From: Deltaproteobacteria bacterium
Lineage (GTDB): Bacteria; Desulfobacterota; GWC2-55-46; DRQE01
Reading direction: 5' to 3'
DNA length: 64,000 nt
NCBI GenBank assembly: GCA_015492245.1
Contig: WGFM01000033.1
Span: 1 to 64,000, forward strand
Shown: piece after piece, positions 54,498 to 63,405 of the stretch
How the letters are laid out: every line of letters begins with the position of its first letter
Numbering within the stretch: the stretch's first letter is position 1
Position numbers and translations under genes: made by a program
Notes under the pieces: model-generated
Databases searched by the model: none
Told to the model about the DNA's origin: nothing
The model's input: the letters and a program-made list of their open reading frames with translations, nothing else

Positions 54498-55289
54498 CTA
54501 ATCCGTTGAATTAGCGTTTCTTTTGGCCTCCTGCCAGAGGGCTTCCATCTCCTCGAGGGTTGCATCCTCGAGGCTCTTTCCCATCCTGTCGAGTTTTTTC
54601 TCGAGGTGGTGGAAGCGGTGGATGAATTTTTTCACTGTCCTGGCAAGGGCCCATTCGGGATCCACCCCTGAGAACCTTGATACATTGACCAGTGTGAACA
54701 TGAGGTCTCCCAGTTCCTCTTCTATGCGGTGGTCCTCTTTTGCTGCAACCGCCTCTTTGAGTTCTTCAACTTCTTCTTCCAGTTTATTGAGAACCCCTGC
54801 CATGTCCTTCCAGTCGAACCCTACCTTTGCCACCCTTCTCGACACCTTCTGTGCCTTAAGGAGTGCTGGCATGCCCTCTTCTATGTCAGAGAGGAATCCC
54901 TCCCCTTTTTTCTCCTCCCTTTCTTCCTCCTTGATGTCTGCCCATTGTTTGAGGACATCATGGGCTGATTCTGCCCTCTTGTCTCCAAACACATGGGGGT
55001 GTCTTCGGACCATCTTGTCGAAAGAGTCCTTCAGGACATCCTCTATGGTGAACCAGCCCTCCTCCCTTGCTATCTGCGAGACGAACAGAACCTGGAACAG
55101 GAGGTCTCCACACTCCTCTTTTATGTCTTCTTTCGAGCCCTCTTCCATGGCATGGCACAGCTCGTATGCCTCTTCCAGTATGTAGGGGATAAGGCTGTTG
55201 AGTGTCTGCTCCCTGTCCCAGGGGCAGCCCCCTGGAGACCTTAAATGCTCCATGAGCCATATGAGCCTTTCAAACCCTGTCTTTTCCAT
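54498..55289 (-). CDS. mazG: Nucleoside triphosphate pyrophosphohydrolase
   Basis: 263 residues with two MazG domains. The first has LRSPGGCPWDREQT, EEAYELCHAMEEG and KEECGDLLFQVLF; the second has KLEEEVEELKEAV and IEEELGDLMFTLVNVSRF. The acidic residues bind magnesium. MazG cleaves NTPs to NMP and PPi and cleans the nucleotide pool. Confidence 0.95.
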   Translation of the reverse strand: MEKTGFERLIWLMEHLRSPGGCPWDREQTLNSLIPYILEEAYELCHAMEEGSKEDIKEECGDLLFQVLFVSQIAREEGWFTIEDVLKDSFDKMVRRHPHVFGDKRAESAHDVLKQWADIKEEEREEKKGEGFLSDIEEGMPALLKAQKVSRRVAKVGFDWKDMAGVLNKLEEEVEELKEAVAAKEDHRIEEELGDLMFTLVNVSRFSGVDPEWALARTVKKFIHRFHHLEKKLDRMGKSLEDATLEEMEALWQEAKRNANSTD

Positions 55290-55330
55290 GCCCCCTATTG
55301 TGCCATACAGTCAGGGTTAAATCAAACATA

Positions 55331-55360
55331 TTGACCTTGATAGCCCTGGTGTGGTAGATT
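55331..55360 (+). promoter_or_regulatory. Candidate promoter of selA
   Basis: TTGACC at 55331-55336, an 18-nt spacer and TAGATT at 55355-55360. Moderate match only. Confidence 0.4.
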
Positions 55361-55389
55361 CTAAGTAACTGTGGTGCAACAACATTGTG

Positions 55390-55421
55390 GAGGTGTAGTG
55401 AAGAGCACCTCTTAATTTTTT
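55390..55421 (+). terminator. Attenuator-like hairpin before selA
   Basis: GAGGTG (55390-55395) pairs with CACCTC (55406-55411) and is followed by TTAATTTTTT, the layout of a short intrinsic terminator. It lies between the promoter and the selA ribosome site (TTGGAGG), so it may cut back selA expression. Confidence 0.45.
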
Positions 55422-55437
55422 GGAGGCTACCAGATCT

Positions 55438-56817
55438 ATGGTGAAAAGCCTTCTCAGAAACCTTCCATCTGTTGACGAACTCTTGAGAGATAGTGAGCTG
55501 GTCCCACTTTACAGGAAGTTTTCAGCCTCGATAGTGAAGGACTCCATAAGGGGGGTTCTTGAGGTGTTGAGAGAAGAAGTCCTTTGTGGAAGGCTCAAGG
55601 ACCTTTCCCGCAGCACCATCAGGGCCCTTATAAGGGCAGACCTTGAGGGGCTCCTCCGCCCAGGGCTTGAACCTGTGGTTAACGCCTCTGGCACGGTCAT
55701 CCACACCCATCTTGGAAGAGCACCCCTGCCAGATGAGGCCCTGGAGGCGGTAAGGCTTGCGGCAGAGGGGCCTGTAAGCCTCGAGGTAGACCTTGAAGAT
55801 GGCTCGAGAGGGGAGAGGGATGCACACTGTGAGGAACTGATAAGGAGGCTTACCGGGTGCGAGGCTGCCTGCATTGTGAACAACAACGCGGCAGCGGTGT
55901 TCATAACACTGAACAGCCTGGCATATGGCAGAGAGGCTGTAATCTCCCGGGGTGAGCTTATAGAGATAGGGGGTTCTTTCAGGCTGCCAGAGATAATGGA
56001 ACGAAGCGGCTGTATCCTCAAAGAGGTGGGAACAACCAACAGGACCCACCTCCATGACTACATGGACGCCATGGGAGAGAATACGGGCCTTCTCCTCAAG
56101 GTGCACCGAAGCAACTATAACATCACAGGGTTCACAAAGGAGGTTCATCTTCCAGAGCTTGTTACGCTTGGCAGAAGGTATGGTGTTGCTGTGGTAGAAG
56201 ACCTTGGCAGCGGCTCTCTCGTAGACCTTTCCAGATATGGACTCAAGAAAGAGCCAGTGGTGGACGAAAGTATAAAGGAGGGTGTTGATGTGGTTACATT
56301 CAGTGCGGACAAACTCCTTGGCGGCCCACAGGCAGGTATCATAGCAGGCAAGAAGGAGTTTGTAGAGAGGATAAGACGAAATCCCATCAAGAGGGCCCTG
56401 AGGGTGGACAAACTCACCGTCTCCGCGCTTGAGGCAACACTCAGGCTCTACCTGAACCCCGAAGGGCTCGAGGAGAGGTTGCCCATACTCAGACTCCTTA
56501 CCCGCCCACTGGAAGAGATAGAGAAGAGGGCCTGGAGGATAAAGGAGCTTCTTTCCTCAAGACTGGGTAAGAGGTTCCTGATATATGTGGAAGAGAGCAG
56601 CTCCATAGTGGGAAGCGGGGCACTGCCCGATTGCAGTATTCCAACCAGAGTGGTTACCATCACACACCATGAGATAGGAGCAGAGAGGATATTCAACCAC
56701 TTCCTCCACAGTGAGCCACCTGTGCTGGGAAGGGTGGAAAGGGAAAGGTTTGTGCTCGATGCAAGAACCATCGATGCGGAACATGTTGAGCACATAAAGC
56801 CGTTGTATCATGGATAG
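55438..56817 (+). CDS. selA: L-seryl-tRNA(Sec) selenium transferase
   Basis: 459 residues from the ATG at 55438, with TTGGAGG about 12 nt upstream. SelA converts seryl-tRNA(Sec) to selenocysteyl-tRNA. NLPSVDELL at the N-terminus, VINASGT-like VVNASGTVIHTHLGRAPL, CIVNNNAAAVFI, VHRSNYNITGF and the PLP Lys in FSADKLLGGPQAGII are all present. It implies that the host makes selenoproteins. selB, selD and tRNA-Sec are not in the window; usually selB follows, but here a signalling gene does. Confidence 0.95.
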   Translation: MVKSLLRNLPSVDELLRDSELVPLYRKFSASIVKDSIRGVLEVLREEVLCGRLKDLSRSTIRALIRADLEGLLRPGLEPVVNASGTVIHTHLGRAPLPDEALEAVRLAAEGPVSLEVDLEDGSRGERDAHCEELIRRLTGCEAACIVNNNAAAVFITLNSLAYGREAVISRGELIEIGGSFRLPEIMERSGCILKEVGTTNRTHLHDYMDAMGENTGLLLKVHRSNYNITGFTKEVHLPELVTLGRRYGVAVVEDLGSGSLVDLSRYGLKKEPVVDESIKEGVDVVTFSADKLLGGPQAGIIAGKKEFVERIRRNPIKRALRVDKLTVSALEATLRLYLNPEGLEERLPILRLLTRPLEEIEKRAWRIKELLSSRLGKRFLIYVEESSSIVGSGALPDCSIPTRVVTITHHEIGAERIFNHFLHSEPPVLGRVERERFVLDARTIDAEHVEHIKPLYHG

Positions 56818-59800
56818 AGCAGGCTTTTCCTTGCTGCAGAAGACCGTTATCGCCCTCGTTGTCATACAACTTCCTGTGCTCATTACCTTCCTTGTAACCT
56901 ACAACAACCTCAAGGAACACATACTGTCCCTGGTACTCAACGATATAACCATCATAAAGGATGTGATGGACAACCAGATAGAGCGTATGTTGAAGCATGC
57001 AAAAAGACATACAGTGAACATAGCCAGGGACCCTGTTCTTCACTCGCTTCTTGAAGAGGCCGGCAAAGACGGGAAAGCTGTTGAGAAGCTCGAGCGCTAC
57101 ATCGCCGAACGCTGGGAGAACGAGGGAGACATAGCCGTAGCAGGGCCTGACGGAAGGATACTCGTCTCAACAGGTGGCAACAACACAGACACAGAAGAAC
57201 TCTTCGGGCCGGATGCCCTGAAGAAGGACAGGGCTGTGATAATCGACAGGGTGAAAGATGGCAAACCCCTTCTGTATGCCATAGCCCCTGTTGTGTTTGA
57301 TGACTCGGCAGAGCCAGCTGGTTTCGTTATAAACAGGTTCCACATTGGAGAGCTCAACATACTGCCCATGAGCGCTATGGTGCCTCGTTATGAGTCCATG
57401 AGGATGTACCTTGTGGATAGAGATGGCATCCCTATAGCTTCGACGGTGGAGATTGAGGGGACACTTGCCGGCTCTCCACATGTGAGAGAGTGCATAGGCT
57501 ATGGCAGAAGCTTTGAGGGTAGATACACCACGCTTTCAGGCAGAGAGGTCTTTGCCACCACAAGCTGTATAACCCCGCCCGGATGGGTCTTCGCTGTGGA
57601 GGTGGACATGGCAGATGTGTGGAGGCCCATAAACATAATAAAAGAGGCTGTCGTGCTGACAGCAATGGTTGTTGGAGTGATAATGTTCGTGCTTTTTGCC
57701 ATGTTCTCAAGAACAGTGGTTAAGAACCTGAGGAGGCTTGTGGCATTTGCAGACAAAATATCCCGTGGCAACTACGATGTTACACTGCCTGTTGAGAGCC
57801 ATGACGAGATAGGCCAGCTGACAGAAAGATTCAACATGATGGCTAAGGAGATAAAGCAGCGAACCCGGGAGATAACCGAAAGCAGGAGGACACTCTCGAC
57901 ACTTTTGAGCAACCTTCCTGGTATGGCCTACAGGGCGTTCTCTGACAGGGAACGCACCATGGAGTTTATAAGCAACGGCTCCATGGAACTCACGGGCTAC
58001 ACACCCCAGGAGTTCATCTCTGGCAGGGTGCACTATGGCACAGAAGTTATGCATCCCGAGGACATGGAGCAGGTAGTGAGGGAAATCCACCATGCGGTGG
58101 AGAGGCTGGTGCCATACAGGCTATCATACAGGATTATAACCAGGGATGGCAAGGAGCGATGGGTGTGGGAACAGGGCAGGATGGTTGCCAGGAAGGACGA
58201 TGTGGCAGTCCTGGAGGGCTTTATAGCAGACATGACCGAGCAGAAGATGGCAGAGCTTGAGCTCAAAAAGCTCTCCAGTGCAATAGAGGAAAGCATAAAC
58301 ATAGTCTTTATTACCAACACCGAGGGCAAGATAGAGTATGTGAATCCCACATTCGAGAGGGTTACAGGATACACCAAGAAGGAGGTCATCGGCAAGAACC
58401 CCGGCATGCTTGCATCAGGGGAGACACCGCCCTCCAAGTACAGAGAGCTGTGGCTTACCATCAAGAGTGGAAGAACCTGGCGTGGAATATTCAAGAACAA
58501 AAAGAAGAGCGGGGAGTTCTACTGGGCCAATGGACTTGTATACCCTGTAAAGGATGAGAGTGGAAAGATAACCCACTTTATAGCCATACAGGAAGATATA
58601 ACAGAGCGAATGCTCGCAGAAGAGCGTATGCGTTATCTCTCGACCCACGATGGGCTCACAGGGCTTTACAACAGGGACTACTTCATAGAGCTGCTTGGTG
58701 AATGGATGGGTGCCGCAGGGAGGAAGGGGAAAAAGGGTGGGTTGCTGATTGTCGGGCTTGACCAGTTCAAGCTCATAAACGACACCTATGGACACGGTAT
58801 GGGCGATGAGGTGCTCAGAAGTATTGCAAGGCTCATAGAGGCATGCGTGAGATATACAGACGATACATACTCAAGAAAGGCAGCAAGAGACAGTATTATA
58901 GCAAGACTCGGTGGCGACGAGTTTGCCGTGTTCATACCCCATCTCAATGCACAGGAGCTTGTGAAGATAGCGGAGAAGATAAGGAAGATGATAGAGGAGT
59001 TCAGACTCATGGGTAGAAACTTCTACCTTACGGCAAGCATAGGTATTGCCCTCTACCCCGAGCACGGTACAACAACCAAGGAGCTTATAACCAGGGCGGA
59101 TGCAGCACTATCCCATGTGAAAGAGAAGGGAAGAAACCGCTGTGAATTCTTCAGCGAAGAATACCGTATATTCGAGGACATGCACGAAAGGCTCAAGTGG
59201 AAACACATTATATTCGACGCCATCGAGAAGGATCGCATAGAGCTGTGGTTCCAGCCCATACTGGATATAAGAAACAACATGATCTACCACTACGAGGTGC
59301 TTGCAAGGATGCGCGATGAGAAGGGAGAACTCGTATTCCCTGGTGTCTTCATAGACATAGCAGAACGCTTTGGCCTTATAGATGCATTGAACCGTATGAT
59401 AGTGGAGAAGGCCATAACACTGCAGGCAGAGATGAGCCGAAAGAACAGCCCTGTTGCAATAAGCATAAACCTTTCGGGACTCACACTTGGTGATGAGTCC
59501 TCCCTCATGTTCATAAGCGATACCATAAAGAAGGGAGGAGCAGACCCGGACCACCTTGTCTTCGAGATAACAGAGACCGCTGCAGTGGAAGACATAGAGA
59601 TGGCCAGGAGGTTCATAAATACACTGAAGAAGACAGGCTGCCACTTCTCGCTCGATGACTTCGGGGTGGGCTTTACATCCTTCATGTATCTGCGAGAACT
59701 CTCGGTGGACTACATAAAGATAGATGGCTCGTTCATAAGAAGACTCAAGGACAACAGGCATGATCAGCTTGTGGTGCAGGCAATATCGCATATTGCAAAG

Positions 59801-59953
59801 GGTATGGATATTAAGACCATCGCAGAGTTCGTCGAGAACAAAGAAAGCCTCGAACTCCTCAAGGAGTTTGACATAGACTATGCACAGGGCTACTATATTG
59901 GCAGACCATCTCCATCAATAGACTTTGAGGAAAGAGAGTTTGCAAAGGAATAG
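56810..59953 (+). CDS. Membrane sensor with HAMP, two PAS, GGDEF and EAL domains
   Basis: 1047 residues. Two membrane helices (about 10-33 and 278-302) flank a periplasmic sensor of dCache-like size. A HAMP segment (about 303-356) and two PAS domains (about 365-480 and 490-605) follow; the second has NPTFERVTGYTKKEVIGKNP. The GGDEF domain starts near DGLTGLYNRDYF and has the intact LGGDEFAVFIP. The EAL domain has WFQPILDI, EVL in place of EAL (YEVLARM) with the catalytic Glu kept, and DDFGVGF. It should make and/or degrade cyclic di-GMP. The start overlaps the selA stop by 8 nt. Confidence 0.92.
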   Translation: MDRAGFSLLQKTVIALVVIQLPVLITFLVTYNNLKEHILSLVLNDITIIKDVMDNQIERMLKHAKRHTVNIARDPVLHSLLEEAGKDGKAVEKLERYIAERWENEGDIAVAGPDGRILVSTGGNNTDTEELFGPDALKKDRAVIIDRVKDGKPLLYAIAPVVFDDSAEPAGFVINRFHIGELNILPMSAMVPRYESMRMYLVDRDGIPIASTVEIEGTLAGSPHVRECIGYGRSFEGRYTTLSGREVFATTSCITPPGWVFAVEVDMADVWRPINIIKEAVVLTAMVVGVIMFVLFAMFSRTVVKNLRRLVAFADKISRGNYDVTLPVESHDEIGQLTERFNMMAKEIKQRTREITESRRTLSTLLSNLPGMAYRAFSDRERTMEFISNGSMELTGYTPQEFISGRVHYGTEVMHPEDMEQVVREIHHAVERLVPYRLSYRIITRDGKERWVWEQGRMVARKDDVAVLEGFIADMTEQKMAELELKKLSSAIEESINIVFITNTEGKIEYVNPTFERVTGYTKKEVIGKNPGMLASGETPPSKYRELWLTIKSGRTWRGIFKNKKKSGEFYWANGLVYPVKDESGKITHFIAIQEDITERMLAEERMRYLSTHDGLTGLYNRDYFIELLGEWMGAAGRKGKKGGLLIVGLDQFKLINDTYGHGMGDEVLRSIARLIEACVRYTDDTYSRKAARDSIIARLGGDEFAVFIPHLNAQELVKIAEKIRKMIEEFRLMGRNFYLTASIGIALYPEHGTTTKELITRADAALSHVKEKGRNRCEFFSEEYRIFEDMHERLKWKHIIFDAIEKDRIELWFQPILDIRNNMIYHYEVLARMRDEKGELVFPGVFIDIAERFGLIDALNRMIVEKAITLQAEMSRKNSPVAISINLSGLTLGDESSLMFISDTIKKGGADPDHLVFEITETAAVEDIEMARRFINTLKKTGCHFSLDDFGVGFTSFMYLRELSVDYIKIDGSFIRRLKDNRHDQLVVQAISHIAKGMDIKTIAEFVENKESLELLKEFDIDYAQGYYIGRPSPSIDFEEREFAKE

Positions 59954-60799
59954 ATGAAAAAGGGTGTTTCGTATATTGTGCTCTGCCTGGCACTACTTCT
60001 TACGGCCATCGGTGCTGTTGAGGCAGCCTCCATAGGAGAGAGTTTTCTGGGTGAGAGTTATCGCTACAGGCTCAGTTTCTGGCTCTTTGATGATGTTGCC
60101 AGGGCAGAGGTCAGGCTCGAAAAGAAGGGCCCCTACTATGTGGCCACCCTCAAGGCAAAGACGAGGGGGTTCATTGACCGTATACGCCACAGGGAAGACT
60201 CCTACACCGCCATAATGGAAGAGGTGGATGGAGGCAGAAGGTTCAGAACACTGAGGTTCGAGAAGAATGTGAGGATAGGAAAGAAGAGCAAGAGAACAAT
60301 CACCATGCTCGACCACGAAGAGGGTGTTATAAGGTGGGAGAAGTGGCGCAGAGGCAAAAAGACAAAGGAGGGCACACTGCCCATACCCCATGGGACCACC
60401 TACGATTGTCCACTTACAGCCTTCTACAACTTCAGGTTCGGCGTCTACGGAGATGTGAAAAAAGGCGGGAAATACCGTATAAAGACCCTTCCAAAAGAGG
60501 ACGGCAAAGAGATAGATATACACCTTCGTATACTCACAGAAGGTGAGGCAAAAAGACGTCTCAAGAAAGAGAAGAAGAACCCCCTGCCAGATGAATACTA
60601 CCTTGCCGATGCAAAGATACCGAAGAAACTCTTCGACTCCAGAAGCGGCAAGATAGAGATACTCTTCAACAAGGGCCTCATACCACTCCTTGCGGTCGCA
60701 AAGGATGTGATATTCTTCGGCGATGTGAGAGGTAAACTTATTAAACAAGATATTGAGCAAAATAGCACCATTTCTCCACCCAAAAAATCCACAAAATAA
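59954..60799 (+). CDS. DUF3108-family periplasmic protein
   Basis: 281 residues with a signal peptide (about 1-24, VSYIVLCLALLLTAIGAVEA). The body is beta-rich and basic: FLGESYRYRLSFWLFDDVARAE at the start, HREDSYTAIMEE, and a middle GTTYDCPLTAFYNFRF. This resembles DUF3108 proteins of unknown function, often near envelope or lipid genes. It follows the GGDEF/EAL gene directly and is the last host-like gene before the phage module. Confidence 0.75.
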   Translation: MKKGVSYIVLCLALLLTAIGAVEAASIGESFLGESYRYRLSFWLFDDVARAEVRLEKKGPYYVATLKAKTRGFIDRIRHREDSYTAIMEEVDGGRRFRTLRFEKNVRIGKKSKRTITMLDHEEGVIRWEKWRRGKKTKEGTLPIPHGTTYDCPLTAFYNFRFGVYGDVKKGGKYRIKTLPKEDGKEIDIHLRILTEGEAKRRLKKEKKNPLPDEYYLADAKIPKKLFDSRSGKIEILFNKGLIPLLAVAKDVIFFGDVRGKLIKQDIEQNSTISPPKKSTK

Positions 60800-60817
60800 A
60801 AGGACTTACAAAACCCC

Positions 60818-60846
60818 TTGACAAAAACCCACAAAAACTGTATAAT
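60818..60846 (+). promoter_or_regulatory. Perfect sigma-70 promoter of the phage-type module
   Basis: TTGACA (60818-60823), a 17-nt spacer, TATAAT (60841-60846): the exact consensus. It reads into two small genes and then a terminator, ahead of the terminase genes. Confidence 0.85.
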
Positions 60847-60936
60847 ATTTACACCACAAGTTGAATAAAGTCTTTTATCTTTGGTTGGAGACCTGTCTGC
60901 TGCTTGCTTGAAAATATCTGCGAAGGGGGAGCATCG

Positions 60937-61209
60937 GTGAGTGGAACAACAAGGGTTGACCCCGACTCTTTTTACGGAGAGCTCAAGGGTGAAGGCAGTG
61001 AGCTCAGGGAGATTCTATGGCCCCTTGCCCATCTTACGCCCCGTGAGAGGGCGGTCTTTGTGGAATATCATTACTGGAACACCCATATGAAGGTCATAGC
61101 GGAAAGCCACAGAATATCTCTTGGGAGGGCTTATGAGATACTTTACAGGGCAGAAAAGAAGATTGCGTCTTCAAGGACACAGGAGAAGAAGAAAGGTGCC
61201 AGAGGTTGA
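60937..61209 (+). CDS. Small sigma-factor region-4-like DNA-binding protein
   Basis: 90 residues from the GTG at 60937, with GAAGGGGGAG about 9 nt upstream; an earlier in-frame ATG at 60904 has no site. The second half, LTPRERAVFVEYHYWNTHMK followed by VIAESHRISLGRAYEILYRAEKKI, looks like a sigma-70 region 4 helix-turn-helix. Phage late-gene regulators of this size sit upstream of terminase genes. A basic tail (KKKGARG) follows. Confidence 0.6.
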   Translation: MSGTTRVDPDSFYGELKGEGSELREILWPLAHLTPRERAVFVEYHYWNTHMKVIAESHRISLGRAYEILYRAEKKIASSRTQEKKKGARG

Positions 61210-61369
61210 AAATCTGGACAGACCGCCAGAACTCTCGTGGCTCGACTACAAGACCATAAGGCAGTATCAGTCCATGGGAGATATTCTGGAAGGATTCAGA
61301 AGTGGCACAGGAGAACCACTTCGTGATGAGACAAAAAACGGTTACAACTGGCTGACAAAGGACCCTTAA
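61196..61369 (+). CDS. Small phage-module protein, unknown
   Basis: 57 residues from a GTG at 61196 with an AGGAGAAG site; it overlaps the previous gene by 14 nt. Sequence is polar (PPELSWLDYKTIRQYQSMGD), not recognised. The terminator at 61410 ends this two-gene unit. Confidence 0.45.
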   Translation: MPEVENLDRPPELSWLDYKTIRQYQSMGDILEGFRSGTGEPLRDETKNGYNWLTKDP

Positions 61370-61409
61370 CCTCCTCTCATATCTCCAGCCTCTAATCTTC
61401 TACTCACAG

Positions 61410-61437
61410 GCACACCCCCAGCAGGGGTGTGCTTTTT
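61410..61437 (+). terminator. Intrinsic terminator before the terminase genes
   Basis: GCACACCCC (61410-61418) pairs with GGGGTGTGC (61424-61432), 9 bp with a 5-nt loop, followed by TTTTT. It separates the two-gene promoter unit from the packaging genes. Confidence 0.9.
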
Positions 61438-61574
61438 CGTTTCGAGGGCCTGCAGGGGTAGAATAAAAAGAACAAAATTTCTCTTTTAAAACGAAAGCTT
61501 GCAAAATTAGGGGTAGAAAAAATACACCATAGGGTGTCTTGGTTGTATTCACAAAAAACCGGAGGTGTGTAGCC

Positions 61575-61757
61575 ATGGCAAACTATGATTATTTTGCCCG
61601 CATCGGAGAGCTTGAGGACTGGAGAAGGCATCATCCCAGGGGTAGAGAACGGGTGCTCCTGAGGGAGCCCGAGATGTGCAGGGAGTGTCTCAGGACATTC
61701 TTGAGCCTCTATCCACTTAAAAGATGTGTGGACCATGATGGACTTGAGGAGATATGA
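61575..61757 (+). CDS. Small phage protein with a CxxC motif
   Basis: 60 residues from the ATG at 61575 with GGAGGTG ahead. EMCRECLRTF and a later Cys and His (KRCVDHDG) could bind a metal. Its stop overlaps the small terminase start (ATGA). Function unknown. Confidence 0.55.
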   Translation: MANYDYFARIGELEDWRRHHPRGRERVLLREPEMCRECLRTFLSLYPLKRCVDHDGLEEI

Positions 61758-62179
61758 GAAGACGGATAGACTGGCAGCGGCTCAGGGAGGACTACTCAAG
61801 GGGGTTTTCTCCAGAAGAGCTCGCAGAGCTCTACCACTGCAGCATAAGAACCATCAGAAACAGAATACTCAGGGAGGGCTGGAAGAGGCTTAGGGAAGAA
61901 GAGTGTGGGGCAGGCACACTCGTCAAGGAGCACCGCAGACTCTGGCAGGAGGTAAAAAAGAGGCTCTCGGTAGGGCTTAACAGGGGAGACGAAAAGGAAC
62001 TGAAGATTGCAAAGATGGCAGGCGATGTGCTCTTAAGCGTCATCAAGGGAGAAAAAGAGGTATGGGACATGGACCCTGCCGATAAAGGGCTTACAGAAGA
62101 GGAGATAGATGCGATTACCAAAGAGATGGAATCCCTTACAGTATCACACAGAACAGAGGCGTCTGTGGACGGAGAATAA
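61754..62179 (+). CDS. Terminase small subunit-like protein
   Basis: 141 residues. The N-terminal helix-turn-helix (GFSPEELAELYHCSIRTIRN, then RILREGWKRLREE) is that of phage small terminases, which recognise the packaging site. A helical oligomerisation region follows. It overlaps the large subunit gene by 71 nt, which is long but supported by the latter's ribosome site and start. Confidence 0.75.
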   Translation: MRRRIDWQRLREDYSRGFSPEELAELYHCSIRTIRNRILREGWKRLREEECGAGTLVKEHRRLWQEVKKRLSVGLNRGDEKELKIAKMAGDVLLSVIKGEKEVWDMDPADKGLTEEEIDAITKEMESLTVSHRTEASVDGE

Positions 62180-63365
62180 GAGGTTCAAGGTGGTGCCTGC
62201 AGGCAGAAGGAGTGGCAAGACAGAGCTTGCAAAGAGGAGGCTCGTTGTTGCCCTTGCAGAGAAGAAGGGCTGGCAGGACCCACGCTACTTTGCCGCAGCA
62301 CCCACCCGTGAGCAGGCGAAGAGGATATTCTGGAAAGACCTTAAGGCCCTTGTGCCGCCACGCTGGATAAGGCGTATCTACGAGACAGAGCTCTGCATAA
62401 CCACCCGTATGGGCTCTGAGCTATGGGTGGTGGGCCTGGACAGACCAGAGCGCATAGAGGGTATCCCCTGGGATGGCTGTGTGCTCGATGAGTACGCAAA
62501 CATGAAGCCCGAGACCTGGCAGGCACATGTAAGGCCAGCCCTTTCTGACAGGCAGGGCTGGTGCTGGTTCATAGGGGTGCCAGAGGGGCTTAACCACTAC
62601 AAAGACCTTGCAGACTACGCCCGTAGTGGTGCAGACCCCGACTGGGGCCTTTACACCTGGTTCTCAGAGGACATACTCCCGCCCGAAGAGATAGAGGCGG
62701 CACGAAGGGTGCTGGACCCGAAGACCTTCAGGCAGGAATACCAGGCAAGCTTCGAGGGGGCTGTGGGAAGGGTCTATTATCCCTACAGTGTGGAACTCCA
62801 CCAGGATGCAACTGTGGAGGTGAAGGGTGGCCTGCCACTCATCCTGTGCTGTGATTTCAATGTGGACCCCTGTGTGTGGCTTGTCTGCCAGACAGATGGC
62901 ACAAAGGTGTGGGTTGTAGACGAGGTGGTAAAGAGGGGGGCCAGCACAGTGGAGATGGCAAAGGAGGTGTTGGGCCGCTACGGCACCCATGGTGCCGGCA
63001 TAGTCGTCTATGGCGATGCCACAGGCGGAAGACGCTCTACCGCAGGAAAGAGCGATTACGCACTGCTCCAGGAGCTGGGTCTTGCAGACCAGCGTATACC
63101 ACGGAAGAACCCACCTGTGAAGGACAGGGTCAATGCGGTAAATGCCATGCTCTGCAACACCCGCGCAGAGGTAAGACTCCTCCACCACCCACGGTGCAGA
63201 TACTTGAGGAGAGACCTGGAGACCGTAACCTGGCAGAAAGACTCCATGGATATAGACAAGGCAGACAACGAAAGGACCCATGCCTCGGATGCGCTGGGAT
63301 ACTTCATAGTGAAGGAGTTTCCTGTAAGGCTTAAAAGGCCACGAAATAAAAGGTTTTACAAATAA
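62109..63365 (+). CDS. terL: Terminase large subunit
   Basis: 418 residues. The ATPase domain has Walker A VVPAGRRSGKTELAKR and Walker B GCVLDEYANM; the nuclease domain has acidic residues in LILCCDFNVDP, VVYGDATGG and ERTHASDALGY. It cuts and pumps phage DNA into proheads. The start at 62109 (GAGGAGAT site) is supported because LQYHTEQRRLW before the Walker motif belongs to the fold. Confidence 0.93.
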   Translation: MRLPKRWNPLQYHTEQRRLWTENKRFKVVPAGRRSGKTELAKRRLVVALAEKKGWQDPRYFAAAPTREQAKRIFWKDLKALVPPRWIRRIYETELCITTRMGSELWVVGLDRPERIEGIPWDGCVLDEYANMKPETWQAHVRPALSDRQGWCWFIGVPEGLNHYKDLADYARSGADPDWGLYTWFSEDILPPEEIEAARRVLDPKTFRQEYQASFEGAVGRVYYPYSVELHQDATVEVKGGLPLILCCDFNVDPCVWLVCQTDGTKVWVVDEVVKRGASTVEMAKEVLGRYGTHGAGIVVYGDATGGRRSTAGKSDYALLQELGLADQRIPRKNPPVKDRVNAVNAMLCNTRAEVRLLHHPRCRYLRRDLETVTWQKDSMDIDKADNERTHASDALGYFIVKEFPVRLKRPRNKRFYK

Positions 63366-63405
63366 GACATGATAAAAAATATCACTTGAGAGGAGTGTGT
63401 CCTGT

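Noticed and set aside
55290-55437. tRNA-Sec gene upstream of selA
   Set aside because: No acceptor stem, T arm or TCA anticodon arm could be built; only the short hairpin with a T-run is present.
60800-60900. Second copy of the tRNA-Arg 3' end as attachment site of the right-hand phage module
   Set aside because: I searched by eye for GGTTCGAGTCC and GGGGGCACCA-like sequence in both strands here and found none.
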